Notes: a model not told the origin generated them from the letters alone. Positions 29,791 through 42,993 are shown, counted from the stretch's first letter. The stretch: DNA of 64,000 nucleotides from Bordetella genomosp. 7 (GCF_002261265.1 NZ_NEVK01000007.1:124001-188000), one strand, 5' to 3'. Numbers and translations: made by a program.

Positions 29791-30984
29791 ATGTTGAGAA
29801 TCAGCCATTACCTGCGCGCCCTTGCCCGGCCCGATGCCGTGCCCCAGCCGGGTTCTACTGCACCGCGCAGCGCGCGGCCCCCGGTCGTCATCTGGAATCT
29901 GCTGCGCCGCTGCAACCTCACCTGCAAGCACTGCTATGCCACATCGGCCGACAGCCCCTTTCGCGACGAGCTCGACACCAACGAGGCCTTGCGCGTCATC
30001 GACGACCTGCACGCGGCCGGCGTGCGGGTACTCATTCTGTCGGGTGGCGAGCCGCTGCTGCGCCCAGATCTTTTCCAGCTGGCGAACCATGCGCGGCAGC
30101 TCGGTTTCTTTGTTGCACTGTCCACCAACGGCACGCTCATCGACAAGCACAACATCGGCCGGATTGCCGCCGCGCAGTTCGATTACCTGGGCATCAGCAT
30201 CGACGGCCTGCAGGACGTGCACGATGCCTGGCGCCAGATGCCGGGCAGCTACGCGTGCGCCATGCAAGCTATCGCATTGTGCCGGCAGCATGGCATCCGT
30301 GTGGGCCTGCGCACCACGCTTACCCAGCAGAACTCGGCACAGCTGCCCGCCATACTCGACCTGATGCGGCAACACGACGTACAGAAGTTCTACCTGTCGC
30401 ACCTCAACTACAGCGGGCGCGGCAAGCGCAGCAGCAAGTTCGACGCCACCCAGCAGGACACGCGCAAGATCATGCACATGCTTTTCGAGCGCGCCTGGTC
30501 CGACGTGGTGGCCGACGCAGATACCGACTTTGTCACCGGCAACAACGACGCCGACGGCGTGCTGCTGCTGCAGTGGGTGCAAAGCCGCATCCCGCAACAT
30601 GCCCGCCGCCTGCTGGCCATGCTGAGCGACTGGGGGGGCAACGCCTCGGGTACCGGCATTGCCAATATCGACAACCGAGGCGATGTCCACCCCGACACCT
30701 ACTGGTGGCAGCACAGCGTGGGCAACGTGCGGCGGCTGTCGTTCCGCGAGATCTGGTTCGAGCGTCCCGCACCGCTGCTATTGCAGTTGCGGCAACGCCC
30801 ACGCCCCGTAGGCGGACGTTGCGCACGCTGCCGTTGGCTGTCCATCTGCAACGGAAACACCCGTACCCGCGCCTGGGCGGCCGGCGATCTCTGGGGCGCC
30901 GACCCTGGGTGCTATCTCGGCGATGCCGAAATCGGCATGCCCGACGACGCAAGTGCCTCTTTGCCGACACCGTGCTCCGCCTGA
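29791..30984 (+). CDS. nirJ: Radical SAM heme d1 biosynthesis protein NirJ
   Basis: 397 residues. The radical SAM cluster is C41-x3-C45-x2-C48 in RRCNLTCKHCY, and SGGEPLLRPD is the SAM-binding GGE motif. The C-terminal cysteines GGRCARCRWLSIC...GCYLG form a SPASM-like auxiliary cluster region. NirJ replaces the propionate side chains of didecarboxysiroheme with oxo groups, the defining step of heme d1 synthesis. Its stop overlaps the nirE start (TGATG). Confidence 0.93.
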   Translation: MLRISHYLRALARPDAVPQPGSTAPRSARPPVVIWNLLRRCNLTCKHCYATSADSPFRDELDTNEALRVIDDLHAAGVRVLILSGGEPLLRPDLFQLANHARQLGFFVALSTNGTLIDKHNIGRIAAAQFDYLGISIDGLQDVHDAWRQMPGSYACAMQAIALCRQHGIRVGLRTTLTQQNSAQLPAILDLMRQHDVQKFYLSHLNYSGRGKRSSKFDATQQDTRKIMHMLFERAWSDVVADADTDFVTGNNDADGVLLLQWVQSRIPQHARRLLAMLSDWGGNASGTGIANIDNRGDVHPDTYWWQHSVGNVRRLSFREIWFERPAPLLLQLRQRPRPVGGRCARCRWLSICNGNTRTRAWAAGDLWGADPGCYLGDAEIGMPDDASASLPTPCSA

Positions 30985-31874
30985 TGACCCTGCCTGTTCC
31001 CACTCCCATGACTGTTCCCGATAGCGTCCTGCCCCATCCCATTCCCGTACCGGTCGCCCTGCAACGCACGTTCCGGCCCGGCGAAGTCGCACTGGTGGGC
31101 GCCGGCCCCGGAGACCCTGGCTTACTGACAGTGGCCGGCTGGAGCCTGCTATGGCAGGCCGATGCGCTGGTCTATGACCGCCTCGTGAGCCAGGCCCTGC
31201 TGGACTTGCTGCCCACATCCTGTCGGCGATACTACGTAGGCAAGGCCAGCGGGCGCCATAGTCTGCCCCAGGGTGAAATCAACCAGCTGCTCGTTCGCCT
31301 GGCACGCCATGGCATGCGAGTGGTGCGCCTGAAGGGCGGCGACCCGTTCATATTCGGCCGTGGCGGCGAAGAACTCGACTTCCTGCTCAAGCACGGCGTC
31401 GATTGCCAACTGGTACCCGGCATCACCGCGGCGTCCGGCTGCACGGCCTACGCGGGCATACCGCTCACCTACCGCGGCCTGGCGCACTCGTGCCACTTCA
31501 TCACCGGGCATGTACAACACAACGGAAAGCTCGACCTGCCCTGGCAGACCCTGGTAGATCCGGGCTGCACGCTGGTTTTCTACATGGGCCTGGGAAGCCT
31601 AGAAGAAATTTCCCGCGAACTCATCGCCGCTGGCCGGGCGGCCGATACCCCGGCCATGATGGTGTTCAACGGCACCCGGCATGACCAGCGCACCCTGCGC
31701 GGGTCGCTGCGTACGCTGGGCGACATGGCTCGCCACCACCGGCTTGCCACGCCCACCCTTACCGTCATCGGCCAGGTGGTGGGCATGCTGGCCGACCGTT
31801 ACGTCGAACATCCCAGCCGGATACGCGCCAACTTGCAGCACACGCCGTCCAGCACGGAACCCTTATGCGGCTAG
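30984..31874 (+). CDS. nirE: Uroporphyrinogen-III C-methyltransferase NirE
   Basis: 296 residues from the ATG at 30984, coupled to nirJ. SUMT motifs are intact: GAGPGD at 39-44, YDRLVS, GGDPFIFGRGGEE at 118-130 and PGITAASGC. NirE methylates uroporphyrinogen III twice with SAM to give precorrin-2, the entry to siroheme and heme d1. It is probably the only complete SUMT in the window, since the CysG at 15288 has a reduced SUMT half. It overlaps nirN by 10 bases. Confidence 0.93.
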   Translation: MTLPVPTPMTVPDSVLPHPIPVPVALQRTFRPGEVALVGAGPGDPGLLTVAGWSLLWQADALVYDRLVSQALLDLLPTSCRRYYVGKASGRHSLPQGEINQLLVRLARHGMRVVRLKGGDPFIFGRGGEELDFLLKHGVDCQLVPGITAASGCTAYAGIPLTYRGLAHSCHFITGHVQHNGKLDLPWQTLVDPGCTLVFYMGLGSLEEISRELIAAGRAADTPAMMVFNGTRHDQRTLRGSLRTLGDMARHHRLATPTLTVIGQVVGMLADRYVEHPSRIRANLQHTPSSTEPLCG

Positions 31875-33349
31875 CCAGGTTCTTCGCCGTGCTGGGGCTG
31901 TTCCTGGCGTGCGCCCCCGCCATGGCCGACGATACTTCGCAGCTGTACCTGCTGCATTGTCAAAGCTGCCACGGCCCCGACCGTCTGGGCGGCACCGGCC
32001 CCGCCCTGCTGCCGGAAAGCCTCGCCCGCATCAAGCGCGCGGACGTCATCGACGCCATCCGAAATGGCCGGCCCGCCAGCCAGATGGCGAGCTTCGGGTC
32101 GGTACTGGACGCCAGCCAGATCGAGGCGCTGGCCGACTACCTGCATCGGTCGACTGCGCGCCCCCCGGCCTGGACGGATGCCGACATACGCGCCAGTCAC
32201 CGGCTGCTGGCCCACCCCGAACAGTTGCCCGCCACGCCGCAACACGGAGCCGATCCGCTGAATCTGTTCGTCGTCGTGGAAGCGGGCAATCATCACGTGG
32301 TCATCCTGGACGGCGACCGCTTCGAGCCGCTGGCGCGCTTCCCATCGCATTTCGCCCTGCATGGCGGCCCCAAGTTCTCTCCGGACGGCCGCTACGTCTA
32401 CTTTGCGTCGCGAGACGGCTGGGTCAGTGTGTACGATCTGCACAACCTCACGATGATTGCAGAAACGCGCGCAGGCCTGAACACACGCAACCTGGCGGTC
32501 AGCAGCGACGGGCGCTGGGTGCTGGTGGGCAACTACCTGCCCGGCGGGCTTGTATTGCTTGATGCCCGCGACCTGTCTTTCGTGAAGCGCATCGACACCC
32601 CGCTCGCCAATGGCGCGCCCTCGCGTGTCAGTGCCGTCTATACCGCACCGCCGCGGCAGAGCTTCATAGTGGCTCTGAAAGATGTCCAGGAAGTCTGGGA
32701 ACTTTCCTATGGCGCGAGCGCCGACTTCACTCCGCGTCGTCTTCCCGCCCGGGACTTCCTCGACGATTTTTCGTTTACACCCGACTACCGCCACTTGCTG
32801 GCCACATCGCGCAAAGCGCAGGGCGGCCAGGTCATCGACCTGGATACGGGTCGGGCCATCCGCGACATCGCGCTTCCGGGCATGCCGCACCTGGGCTCGG
32901 GCATCTACTGGCAGCGCGGTGACGACTGGGTTTTCGCCACGCCCAACATCAGCAAGGGGCTGATTTCCGTGCTCGACATGCGAACCTGGCAACTCATCAA
33001 GGAGATCCCCACCGAAGGGCCCGGCTTCTTCATGCGCAGTCATCGCAACTCGCGCTACGCCTGGACAGACGTGTTCTTCGGGCCCAACAACGACGCGGTG
33101 CATCTTATCGACAAACAAACGCTGGCCGTCGCCCATACCCTGCGGCCGATGCCAGGCAAGAATGCGGCGCACGTCGAATTCACGCGTGACGGCCGCCATC
33201 TGTTGCTGAGCGTCTGGGATCCCGACGGCGCGCTGATCGTCTACGACAGCCACACCCTGGACGAAATCAAGCGCATTCCCATGAACAAGCCTTCCGGCAA
33301 GTACAACGTAGGCAACAAAATCGCGTATGCCGAAGGCACGTCGCATTGA
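31865..33349 (+). CDS. nirN: NirN, d1-binding c-type cytochrome
   Basis: 494 residues with a signal peptide to about residue 21. The N-terminal c-heme motif is CQSCH at 32-36, followed by a d1-type eight-bladed propeller. The ending [19 protein letters not shown] parallels the NirS C-terminus. NirN is a periplasmic dehydrogenase that introduces the last double bond of heme d1 and hands the cofactor to NirS. Its stop lies only 8 bases before the ccmA start at 33358, and a TTG start for ccmA would overlap it. The heme d1 genes therefore run directly into the cytochrome c maturation genes. Confidence 0.93.
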   Translation: MRLARFFAVLGLFLACAPAMADDTSQLYLLHCQSCHGPDRLGGTGPALLPESLARIKRADVIDAIRNGRPASQMASFGSVLDASQIEALADYLHRSTARPPAWTDADIRASHRLLAHPEQLPATPQHGADPLNLFVVVEAGNHHVVILDGDRFEPLARFPSHFALHGGPKFSPDGRYVYFASRDGWVSVYDLHNLTMIAETRAGLNTRNLAVSSDGRWVLVGNYLPGGLVLLDARDLSFVKRIDTPLANGAPSRVSAVYTAPPRQSFIVALKDVQEVWELSYGASADFTPRRLPARDFLDDFSFTPDYRHLLATSRKAQGGQVIDLDTGRAIRDIALPGMPHLGSGIYWQRGDDWVFATPNISKGLISVLDMRTWQLIKEIPTEGPGFFMRSHRNSRYAWTDVFFGPNNDAVHLIDKQTLAVAHTLRPMPGKNAAHVEFTRDGRHLLLSVWDPDGALIVYDSHTLDEIKRIPMNKPSGKYNVGNKIAYAEGTSH

Positions 33350-33357
33350 GCAGCGAC

Positions 33358-34026
33358 ATGTCCGGGCAATCCGATGTGCATATCGAGCCGCGGACCCCGC
33401 CCGCGACGATTCTCACCGCGCAGCACCTGGGCTGTGTGCGCGGCGCACGCCGCCTGTTCGGCGGCGTGCGCCTGCAACTGAGCTGCGGCGACATGCTGCA
33501 GGTATGTGGGCCGAATGGCAGCGGCAAGACCAGCCTGCTGCGCATCCTGGCCGGGCTGTCTCGCCCCGACGTCGGACGCGTCCAGTGGCAAGCGCCGCAC
33601 CCGCACTCAACGCGGGCCCCGCAGCCGCTCTGGATCGGGCACGCGCCGGGGGTCAACGGCTTGCTCACGGCCTGCGAGAACCTGGCTTGGCTGGCGGCGC
33701 TGCATGCATCGGCCACTCGCAGCGCGAGCATGCAGGCGCTCGCAAACGTCGGCTTATGCGGATTCGAAGACGTGCCGTGCCATGCCCTGTCTGCCGGCCA
33801 GCAACGCCGCGTCGCACTGGCTCGCCTGTACCTGCCGGGCGCTTCCCCTGCATGGATACTGGACGAGCCCTTCACCGCGCTCGATAACGACGGCATCGCG
33901 CAACTCGAGCGCCATCTGGCCGACCATTGCCGCCTTGGCGGTGTGGTGGTGCTGACCAGCCACCATCATCTTTCGCTCCGTCCTGCCACGTTCCGCGCGC
34001 TTGATCTCGGACAGTACGCCGCATGA
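33358..34026 (+). CDS. ccmA: Heme exporter ATP-binding protein CcmA
   Basis: 222 residues from the ATG at 33358; a TTG at 33346 overlapping nirN is an alternative start. ABC ATPase with Walker [10 protein letters not shown] at 51-59, signature [15 protein letters not shown] and Walker [13 protein letters not shown]. CcmA drives release of holo-CcmE from the CcmC-CcmE complex in System I cytochrome c maturation. It overlaps ccmB (ATGA). The spacing to nirN suggests one transcript with the nir genes. Confidence 0.92.
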   Translation: MSGQSDVHIEPRTPPATILTAQHLGCVRGARRLFGGVRLQLSCGDMLQVCGPNGSGKTSLLRILAGLSRPDVGRVQWQAPHPHSTRAPQPLWIGHAPGVNGLLTACENLAWLAALHASATRSASMQALANVGLCGFEDVPCHALSAGQQRRVALARLYLPGASPAWILDEPFTALDNDGIAQLERHLADHCRLGGVVVLTSHHHLSLRPATFRALDLGQYAA

Positions 34027-34694
34027 CCAAGGTACTTATCCTCTTATTCACTCGTGAGCTGAATTTGCTATGCCGCCAACCCGCGGAAATCGCCAACCCT
34101 CTTGTCTTCTACTGCCTGGTCATCGCCCTGGTTCCGCTGGCGGTGGGGCCGCAGAGCCAGCTACTTCTGCAAATGGCGCCGGGCATGCTATGGGTGGCGG
34201 CGCTATTGGCGGTGCTCTTGTCTTTGGACGGCCTGTTCCGCAGCGATTTCGACGACGGCTCGCTGGAGCAATGGCTGTTGTCACCGCACCCGTTGCCGCT
34301 GCTCGCGGCGGTCAAGGTCCTGGCGCACTGGCTATGCACCGGCCTTGCCCTGGTCGTGCTGGCGCCGGTCCTGGCGGTGATGCTCGGCATTCCGGCGGCC
34401 AGCCTGCCCGTACTGATGCTGTCCCTGTTGCTGGGCACGCCGGTACTGTGCCTGCTGGGCGCGGTGGGCGCCGCGCTGACAATGGCGCTGCGGCGTGGAG
34501 GCTTGCTGCTGGCCTTGCTGATACTGCCGCTGTACATCCCCGTGCTGATTCTTGGCAGCGGCGCGGTACAGGCGGCAGTGCTGGGGCTGCCCGCATCGGG
34601 CTATCTGCTCTGGCTGGGCAGCCTCGCGGCGCTGGCCGTCACGCTGGCGCCGTTTGCCATCGCGGCCGCGCTGACGATCAGCGTACGCGGATGA
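34023..34694 (+). CDS. ccmB: Heme exporter membrane protein CcmB
   Basis: 223 residues with six hydrophobic segments. The family N-terminal pattern [20 protein letters not shown] and the [20 protein letters not shown] loop are clear. CcmB is the membrane partner of the CcmA ATPase in the CcmABCD complex. The start overlaps ccmA by 4 bases. A 46-base gap separates it from ccmC. Confidence 0.93.
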   Translation: MTKVLILLFTRELNLLCRQPAEIANPLVFYCLVIALVPLAVGPQSQLLLQMAPGMLWVAALLAVLLSLDGLFRSDFDDGSLEQWLLSPHPLPLLAAVKVLAHWLCTGLALVVLAPVLAVMLGIPAASLPVLMLSLLLGTPVLCLLGAVGAALTMALRRGGLLLALLILPLYIPVLILGSGAVQAAVLGLPASGYLLWLGSLAALAVTLAPFAIAAALTISVRG

Positions 34695-34740
34695 CGGCAA
34701 TGCGCCGGCGCGAAGCGACTTTGCACCACGGACGGCGCCC

Positions 34741-35493
34741 ATGACTCGCCGCAATATACATCGGTGGATCTCGCCCAGGTGGTTCTACACCATGAGCGGG
34801 CGCTTGCAGCCCTGGCTCGCCCTGGCCAGTGCCGTACTGATCGCAGCCGGACTGGGCTGGGGGCTGGCCTTTGCGCCCCCGGACTACCAACAGGGCCATA
34901 GCTTCCGCATTATCTATGTGCACGTGCCGGCTGCGCTGCTGGCGCAGTCCATCTACATCATGCTGGCAGCCGCGGGCGCGGCAAGCCTCGTATGGAAAGT
35001 GAAGCTGGCCGATGTAGCCCTGCAGCAGGCCGCGCCTGTAGGCGCCTGGATGACCCTGGCCGCGCTGGCCACCGGATCGCTGTGGGGCAAGCCGACGTGG
35101 GGCGCTTACTGGGTATGGGACGCGCGCCTGACATCGATGTTGATCCTGCTGTTCCTGTACCTGGGAATCATCGCACTCGGGCAGTCCGTTCACAACCGCC
35201 AGAGCGCGGCACGGGCTTGCGCGTTACTGGCCGTGGTAGGCGTGGTCAATCTGCCCATCATCAAGTATTCGGTAGTGTGGTGGAACACGCTGCACCAGCC
35301 GGCCACATTCGCGCTTGCCGAAAAGCCCGCGATGCCGCCACAGATGTGGCTGCCCCTGGCGCTCGCCGTCCTGGGCTTTTATTGCTTTGCCGCCGCGGTG
35401 CTGCTGTTTCGCATGCGGCTGGAAGTTATCCGGCGCGACGCCAGCGCGCGTTGGGCCAGCGGCGAAATACGTCGCCTGATAAAGAGACGGTGA
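34741..35493 (+). CDS. ccmC: Heme handling protein CcmC
   Basis: 250 residues with six membrane helices and the tryptophan-rich WWD-type motif (GKPTWGAYWVWDARLTS). Flanking histidines (YVHVPAA and NTLHQPA) bind heme. CcmC attaches heme to CcmE on the periplasmic face. It overlaps ccmD by one to three bases (TGATG). Confidence 0.94.
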   Translation: MTRRNIHRWISPRWFYTMSGRLQPWLALASAVLIAAGLGWGLAFAPPDYQQGHSFRIIYVHVPAALLAQSIYIMLAAAGAASLVWKVKLADVALQQAAPVGAWMTLAALATGSLWGKPTWGAYWVWDARLTSMLILLFLYLGIIALGQSVHNRQSAARACALLAVVGVVNLPIIKYSVVWWNTLHQPATFALAEKPAMPPQMWLPLALAVLGFYCFAAAVLLFRMRLEVIRRDASARWASGEIRRLIKRR

Positions 35494-35672
35494 TGATCGC
35501 CTTTTCCAGCATCGAAGATTTTCTGGCCATGGACGGCCACGGCGCCTACGTGTGGGCCTCTTACGGAATCGCCGTGGCATCGCTGGGTTGGAATGCCGTG
35601 CACCCTCTGCTTCAACGCCGCCGCTTCCTGCGCCTTCAAAAACGCCGCGCACTTGGCGAGGCCACACCATGA
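35493..35672 (+). CDS. ccmD: Heme exporter protein CcmD
   Basis: 59 residues from the ATG overlapping the ccmC stop. One membrane helix (YVWASYGIAVASLGWNAVHP) is followed by a basic cytoplasmic tail rich in arginine (QRRRFLRLQKRR), the standard CcmD layout. CcmD stabilises CcmC with CcmE and is required for release of holo-CcmE. It overlaps ccmE by 4 bases. Confidence 0.88.
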   Translation: MIAFSSIEDFLAMDGHGAYVWASYGIAVASLGWNAVHPLLQRRRFLRLQKRRALGEATP

Positions 35673-36160
35673 CGTCACCACGCACCAGGCGACTGGCCAT
35701 GCTGGTCGTACTTGTCTGCGGTGCTGCGGCGGCCATTGCACTGGCCCTGGCGGCCTTGCAGCAGAACATCAATCTGTTTTATTCGCCCAGCCAGATAGCG
35801 GCGCAGGAAGCTCCGCAACGCGCCCGCATCCGCGTGGGCGGGCTGGTACAGGCCGGCTCGGTGCAGCGATCGCCAGACAGCCTGGCCGTGCAGTTCGGCA
35901 TTACGGATGGCGTGCATCAGGTGCCCGTGCGCTTCCAGGGGATTCTTCCGGACTTGTTCCGCGAAAACCAGGGCATCGTGGCGCTGGGCTCGCTCGACGA
36001 GTCCGGCACGCTGCATGCCGACGAGGTGCTCGCCAAGCACGACGAGAACTACATGCCGCCCGAGGCCGCGCACGCGTTGGCGACGTCCGCCGCGGCGGGC
36101 GCCCGCCCGCCCTTGCCTGCCACGCCCGACGACACGTCGAATGCGGAGCCGCGCCGATGA
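35669..36160 (+). CDS. ccmE: Periplasmic heme chaperone CcmE
   Basis: 163 residues from the ATG at 35669. An N-terminal anchor helix precedes an OB-fold domain (RIRVGGLVQAGSV, QVPVRFQGILPDLF). The covalent heme-binding histidine is H124 in LAKHDENYMP, with Y128 as the conserved axial ligand. CcmE carries heme from CcmC to CcmF/H. The C-terminal tail is proline and alanine rich. Confidence 0.95.
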   Translation: MTSPRTRRLAMLVVLVCGAAAAIALALAALQQNINLFYSPSQIAAQEAPQRARIRVGGLVQAGSVQRSPDSLAVQFGITDGVHQVPVRFQGILPDLFRENQGIVALGSLDESGTLHADEVLAKHDENYMPPEAAHALATSAAAGARPPLPATPDDTSNAEPRR

Positions 36161-38136
36161 TCCCCGAGCTTGGCGTGCTGTCGCTCGGCCTGGCCCTTGG
36201 CCTGGCAGCGGTGCAGGCTAGCCTGCCCTTGGCTGGGGCGCGCCTGAACGCGCCACGCTGGATGGCGCTGGCAGGGCCGGCAGCCTGGGGGCAATTTGTG
36301 TTCCTGACCGCCGCTTTCGCCATACTGGCCCATGCCTTCCTGAGCGACGACTTCTCGGTAGCCTACGTGGCCCGCAATTCCAACAGTGCGCTGCCCTGGT
36401 ACTACAAGCTGAGCGCGGTCTGGGGCGCGCACGAGGGATCGCTTCTGCTTTGGGCATGGATGCTGGCAGCATGGACCTGCGCGGTATGCATGGGTTCCCG
36501 CAAATTGCCGCGCACGCTGCGCGCGCGCGTAATCGCGGTAATGGGCATGATCAGCGTGGGCTTCGTGCTGTTCCTCATTGCCACGTCCAATCCGTTCGAG
36601 CGCTTGCTGCCGGAAGCTCCCGCCGACGGCAACGACCTGAACCCCTTGCTGCAAGACCTCGGCCTTATCTTCCATCCGCCCATGCTGTACATGGGATATG
36701 TCGGGTTCTCCGTGGCTTTCGCTTTCGCCATCGGTGCGCTGCTCGACGGCCACATCGACGCCGCGTGGGCGCGCTGGTGCCGGCCCTGGACGCTGGTGGC
36801 CTGGGCATTCCTGGGATCGGGCATCGCGCTGGGCTCGTGGTGGGCCTACTATGAACTTGGCTGGGGCAGCTGGTGGTTCTGGGATCCGGTGGAAAACGCA
36901 TCATTCATGCCCTGGCTGGTGGGCACGGCGCTGATCCATTCGTTGGCCGCCACCGAAAAGCGTGGCGTATTCAAAAGCTGGACAGTGCTTCTGGCCATTG
37001 CGGCGTTCTCTTTGAGCCTGCTGGGCACGTTCCTGGTGCGCTCCGGTGTGCTGACTTCGGTGCATGCGTTCGCTACCGACCCGACCCGCGGCGTGTTCAT
37101 TCTTTGTTTCCTGCTGCTGGTGGTGGGCGGATCGCTGGCGCTGTATGCATTGCGTGCGCCCGCAATATCCGGCCGCGTGCCGTTTTCCGCGCTGTCGCGC
37201 GAAACGCTGCTGCTGGTGAACAACCTTCTGCTGTCCGTGGCTGCGGCCATGATCCTGCTGGGCACCCTGTACCCGCTGCTGCTGGACGCGCTTTCCGGCG
37301 CCAAACTGTCGGTGGGGCCGCCTTATTTCAATACCTTGTTCGTGCCCTTGATGGCGGTGCTGATGGTCGCAACCGCTGTGGGCGTAGTGGCGCGATGGAA
37401 GCACACGCAGGGCAAGTGGATGATCAGGATGCTGTGGCCGTCGCTGATGGTGTGCCTGATACTCGCAGCAGGAGCAGCCGCCCTTGCTCCCTCGTCGCCC
37501 TGGGCGGTGGGCGGGGTGTGCCTGTTGGCCGCCTTCATTATGGTTGGCGGCTTGCGCGACATCGCCGACAAATGCCGCCACCTGAGGCCCGCCCTATGGC
37601 TGTCGCGAGGCCTGCCTGCGCTGGGGCGCTCTTATTGGGGCATGCAGTTGGCCCATGCAGGGCTGGCCGTATGTGCGCTGGGCGTCGTGCTCAACAGCGT
37701 GGGCAACATCGAACGCGACCTGCGCATGGGGCCCGGCGACGCCATCGAGCTGGGCGGCTACCGTTTTGCATTCGAAGGCACGGCGCAGCGCATCGGCCCC
37801 AACTACACGGCCGAGCGCGGCCAGGTAAGCGTATGGCGGGGCGACCGACCCGTAGCCGTGCTGCATCCGGAAAAGCGCGTGTATCACGTGCAACAGGCGC
37901 CCATGACCGAGGCCGGCATCCAGGCAGGCTTGACTCGCGACCTGTTCGTCGCCCTGGGCGAGCCGCTGGGCGGCGGGGCCTGGGCGGTGCGCGTGCATAT
38001 CAAGCCATTCGTGCGCTGGATCTGGATAGGCGCGCTCATGATGGCGCTGGGCGGCCTCCTGGCCGCCGCCGACCGCCGTTACCACCGCCCGCCCCGACGC
38101 CCGGCGGCCGCCCATACTTTGGCGCAAGTTCCATGA
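36157..38136 (+). CDS. ccmF: Cytochrome c heme lyase subunit CcmF
   Basis: 659 residues from the ATG at 36157 (ATGA overlap with ccmE), the typical CcmF length. It has about 15 membrane helices. The WWD motif is visible as WGSWWFWDPVENASFMPWL, with HPPMLYMGYVGFSVAFAFAI upstream. CcmF, with CcmH and CcmI, attaches heme to the CxxCH cysteines of apocytochromes. The next gene, ccmG, again starts inside its stop region. Confidence 0.95.
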   Translation: MIPELGVLSLGLALGLAAVQASLPLAGARLNAPRWMALAGPAAWGQFVFLTAAFAILAHAFLSDDFSVAYVARNSNSALPWYYKLSAVWGAHEGSLLLWAWMLAAWTCAVCMGSRKLPRTLRARVIAVMGMISVGFVLFLIATSNPFERLLPEAPADGNDLNPLLQDLGLIFHPPMLYMGYVGFSVAFAFAIGALLDGHIDAAWARWCRPWTLVAWAFLGSGIALGSWWAYYELGWGSWWFWDPVENASFMPWLVGTALIHSLAATEKRGVFKSWTVLLAIAAFSLSLLGTFLVRSGVLTSVHAFATDPTRGVFILCFLLLVVGGSLALYALRAPAISGRVPFSALSRETLLLVNNLLLSVAAAMILLGTLYPLLLDALSGAKLSVGPPYFNTLFVPLMAVLMVATAVGVVARWKHTQGKWMIRMLWPSLMVCLILAAGAAALAPSSPWAVGGVCLLAAFIMVGGLRDIADKCRHLRPALWLSRGLPALGRSYWGMQLAHAGLAVCALGVVLNSVGNIERDLRMGPGDAIELGGYRFAFEGTAQRIGPNYTAERGQVSVWRGDRPVAVLHPEKRVYHVQQAPMTEAGIQAGLTRDLFVALGEPLGGGAWAVRVHIKPFVRWIWIGALMMALGGLLAAADRRYHRPPRRPAAAHTLAQVP

Positions 38137-38672
38137 AAAACCTGCTGCGCATACTGCCGCTGATCCTGTTCCTGGCAGTTGCCGTGCTGCTGTACCGCGG
38201 CTTGTATCTCGACCCCACGCGCCTTCCGTCGGCGCTGGTGGGCAAGCCGTTTCCCGAATTCGCACTGCCTGCGCTGGACGAACCCGCGCGGCGGCTGACC
38301 CGGGCCGACATCCTGGGCCGCCCGGCGCTGGTGAACGTGTGGGCTACGTGGTGCCCGTCATGCCGCCAGGAACACCCGGTGCTGAACCGGCTGGCGCAGG
38401 CCGGGGTTGTCATCCATGGCGTGAACTACAAAGACGACCGATCGACGGCGCAGCGCTGGCTGCGCACCCTGCACGACCCGTATCGGCTGAACATAGAAGA
38501 CGCCGCCGCCACATTGGGGTTGGACCTGGGCGTATACGGCGCCCCGGAAACGTTTGTTATCGACGCCCAGGGCGTGGTGCGCGACAAGTACGTCGGCGTC
38601 ATCGACGATGCCGTGTGGCGCGAGCGACTTGGGCCGCTATACACGGCCCTGCTCGAAGAGGCGCGCCCATGA
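38133..38672 (+). CDS. ccmG: Thiol:disulfide oxidoreductase CcmG (DsbE)
   Basis: 179 residues. An N-terminal membrane anchor (ILPLILFLAVAVLLYRGLY) leads to a periplasmic thioredoxin fold with the active site W73-C74-P75-S76-C77. The GVYGAPETFVIDAQG segment has the cis-proline region. CcmG keeps apocytochrome cysteines reduced for heme attachment. It overlaps ccmF and ccmH by 4 bases each. Confidence 0.94.
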   Translation: MKNLLRILPLILFLAVAVLLYRGLYLDPTRLPSALVGKPFPEFALPALDEPARRLTRADILGRPALVNVWATWCPSCRQEHPVLNRLAQAGVVIHGVNYKDDRSTAQRWLRTLHDPYRLNIEDAAATLGLDLGVYGAPETFVIDAQGVVRDKYVGVIDDAVWRERLGPLYTALLEEARP

Positions 38673-39160
38673 AGGCCTGGCTTGCCGCGATGATCATGGG
38701 CCTGGCGCTGTCGAGCATGGCACTGTCGGGCACGGCACTGGCCGCGATCGAGGCGCACGAGTTCGCCAGCGACGCCGAGCTTGCGCGGTACCGGCACCTG
38801 GCCGATATTCTGCGCTGCCCGAAGTGCCAGAACCAGAATATCGCCGAATCGAACTCGCCGATCGCGGCCGATCTGCGCGCCGAAGTTCGCCGCATGCTGG
38901 CCGCCGGCCACACCGACCAACAGATCGTCCAGTTCATGGTCGAACGCTATGGCGATTTTGTGCTGTACCAGCCGCCGTTCGACGTGCGGACAATCTTGCT
39001 GTGGTTGGGGCCTGCCGGCCTGTTGATGGGGGGTGCGGTGATGCTGGGCAGCCGGGTAGCGCGAGCGCGACGCGCCCGAAGCGCCGCCTTGCCGCTGACA
39101 GAAACCGAATGCCAACGGCTGGCCCAGCTATTGCGTTCCACCGACACCCGCCGGAAATGA
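38669..39160 (+). CDS. ccmH: Cytochrome c maturation protein CcmH
   Basis: 163 residues: a signal peptide, the redox motif LRCPKCQ with C50 and C53, the conserved NSPIAADLRAEVRRM helix and RYGDFVLYQPPF, then one C-terminal membrane helix. This is the short CcmH/CycL form. The TPR part is encoded separately by the next gene. CcmH reduces apocytochromes before heme ligation and contacts CcmF. Confidence 0.94.
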   Translation: MKAWLAAMIMGLALSSMALSGTALAAIEAHEFASDAELARYRHLADILRCPKCQNQNIAESNSPIAADLRAEVRRMLAAGHTDQQIVQFMVERYGDFVLYQPPFDVRTILLWLGPAGLLMGGAVMLGSRVARARRARSAALPLTETECQRLAQLLRSTDTRRK

Positions 39161-40023
39161 TCATGGTCGAATTCTGGCTGCCCGCCGCCTTGCTGTTGGT
39201 CGTGGCCATGGCATTCCTGGCCGTGCCGCTGATGCGCTCCCCGGATGCGTGTCCGGACCACGACCGCACGGCCCACAATGTGACGTTGTACCGGGAACGC
39301 CTGCGCGAACTGCAAGCGCAGCATCAAGCCGGCAGGCTGGACACCGAACAGTTCGAGGCGGCGCGCGCCGACACTGCGCGCCTGCTCCTGAACGACACAG
39401 ACACTCGCCCCGTGCCCGCGATGCGCCGCAAACCGGGCTTGGCTGTCGCATGGGCTGCGGCATTGCTCGTGCCCCTGTGCGGCGCGGCGGCGTATGTACA
39501 GTGGGGGTCGCTCGACCAGGTGGTGCAGGCCCGCGCATGGCAGGGCCGGCCAGCCGGTCATGCAGAAAGCCTGGACACCATCACGGCGCGCCTGCACGCC
39601 AGGCTGCAGGCCCGTCCGGATTCCGCCGACACCTGGTATTTGCTGGGACTTACCTATGTGGCGCACGGCCGCCATGCCGACGCGGCACAGGCCTTTGAAC
39701 GCACTGCGTCCCTGGCGCAGCGGCCGCCCGAAGTGCTGGGGCAATGGGCGCAGGCGCTGTACTTCGCGGCGGATGAGCAATGGTCGGATACGCAGCAGGC
39801 GCTTATCGATGAAGCGCTGGCGCGCGACCCCGCCGAAGCCACCAGCCTGACGCTCGCGGGCATGCACGCCTTCGAACAGGCCCGCTATGCGGACGCGGCT
39901 GCTTACTGGGAACGCCTGGCTGCCGCACTACCGCCTGACGATCCCGGCCATGCCACCATCAGCGATGGCATAGCACGCGCCCGTGCGCTGGCTGCGGCAG
40001 CAGGCGGGCAAGCCGCGCCGTAA
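39157..40023 (+). CDS. ccmI: Cytochrome c maturation TPR protein CcmI (CycH)
   Basis: 288 residues from the ATG at 39157 (ATGA overlap with ccmH); a second ATG at 39163 is also possible. One N-terminal membrane helix, a short coiled region (LYRERLRELQAQHQAGRLD), a second membrane helix near 90-107, then a TPR-containing periplasmic domain (DTWYLLGLTYVAHGRHADAA). CcmI binds apocytochromes and presents them to CcmFH. It is the last gene of the nir-ccm run and converges on gcvP, with 30 bases between stops and no clear terminator. Confidence 0.9.
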   Translation: MIMVEFWLPAALLLVVAMAFLAVPLMRSPDACPDHDRTAHNVTLYRERLRELQAQHQAGRLDTEQFEAARADTARLLLNDTDTRPVPAMRRKPGLAVAWAAALLVPLCGAAAYVQWGSLDQVVQARAWQGRPAGHAESLDTITARLHARLQARPDSADTWYLLGLTYVAHGRHADAAQAFERTASLAQRPPEVLGQWAQALYFAADEQWSDTQQALIDEALARDPAEATSLTLAGMHAFEQARYADAAAYWERLAAALPPDDPGHATISDGIARARALAAAAGGQAAP

Positions 40024-40053
40024 GCCTGCGGCGACGGCCATGCCCGGCCCGCA

Positions 40054-42927
<2,874 letters not shown>

Positions 42928-42993
42928 GAAGGAAATCTCGGGTACGGGAAAATAACCGCGCAGGCGATCACGCCCGCGCGGCCTGGGGCGAAG

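Noticed and set aside
33346-33357. TTG start for ccmA overlapping nirN
   Set aside because: Possible, but an ATG four codons later is preferred. The alternative is noted in the entry.
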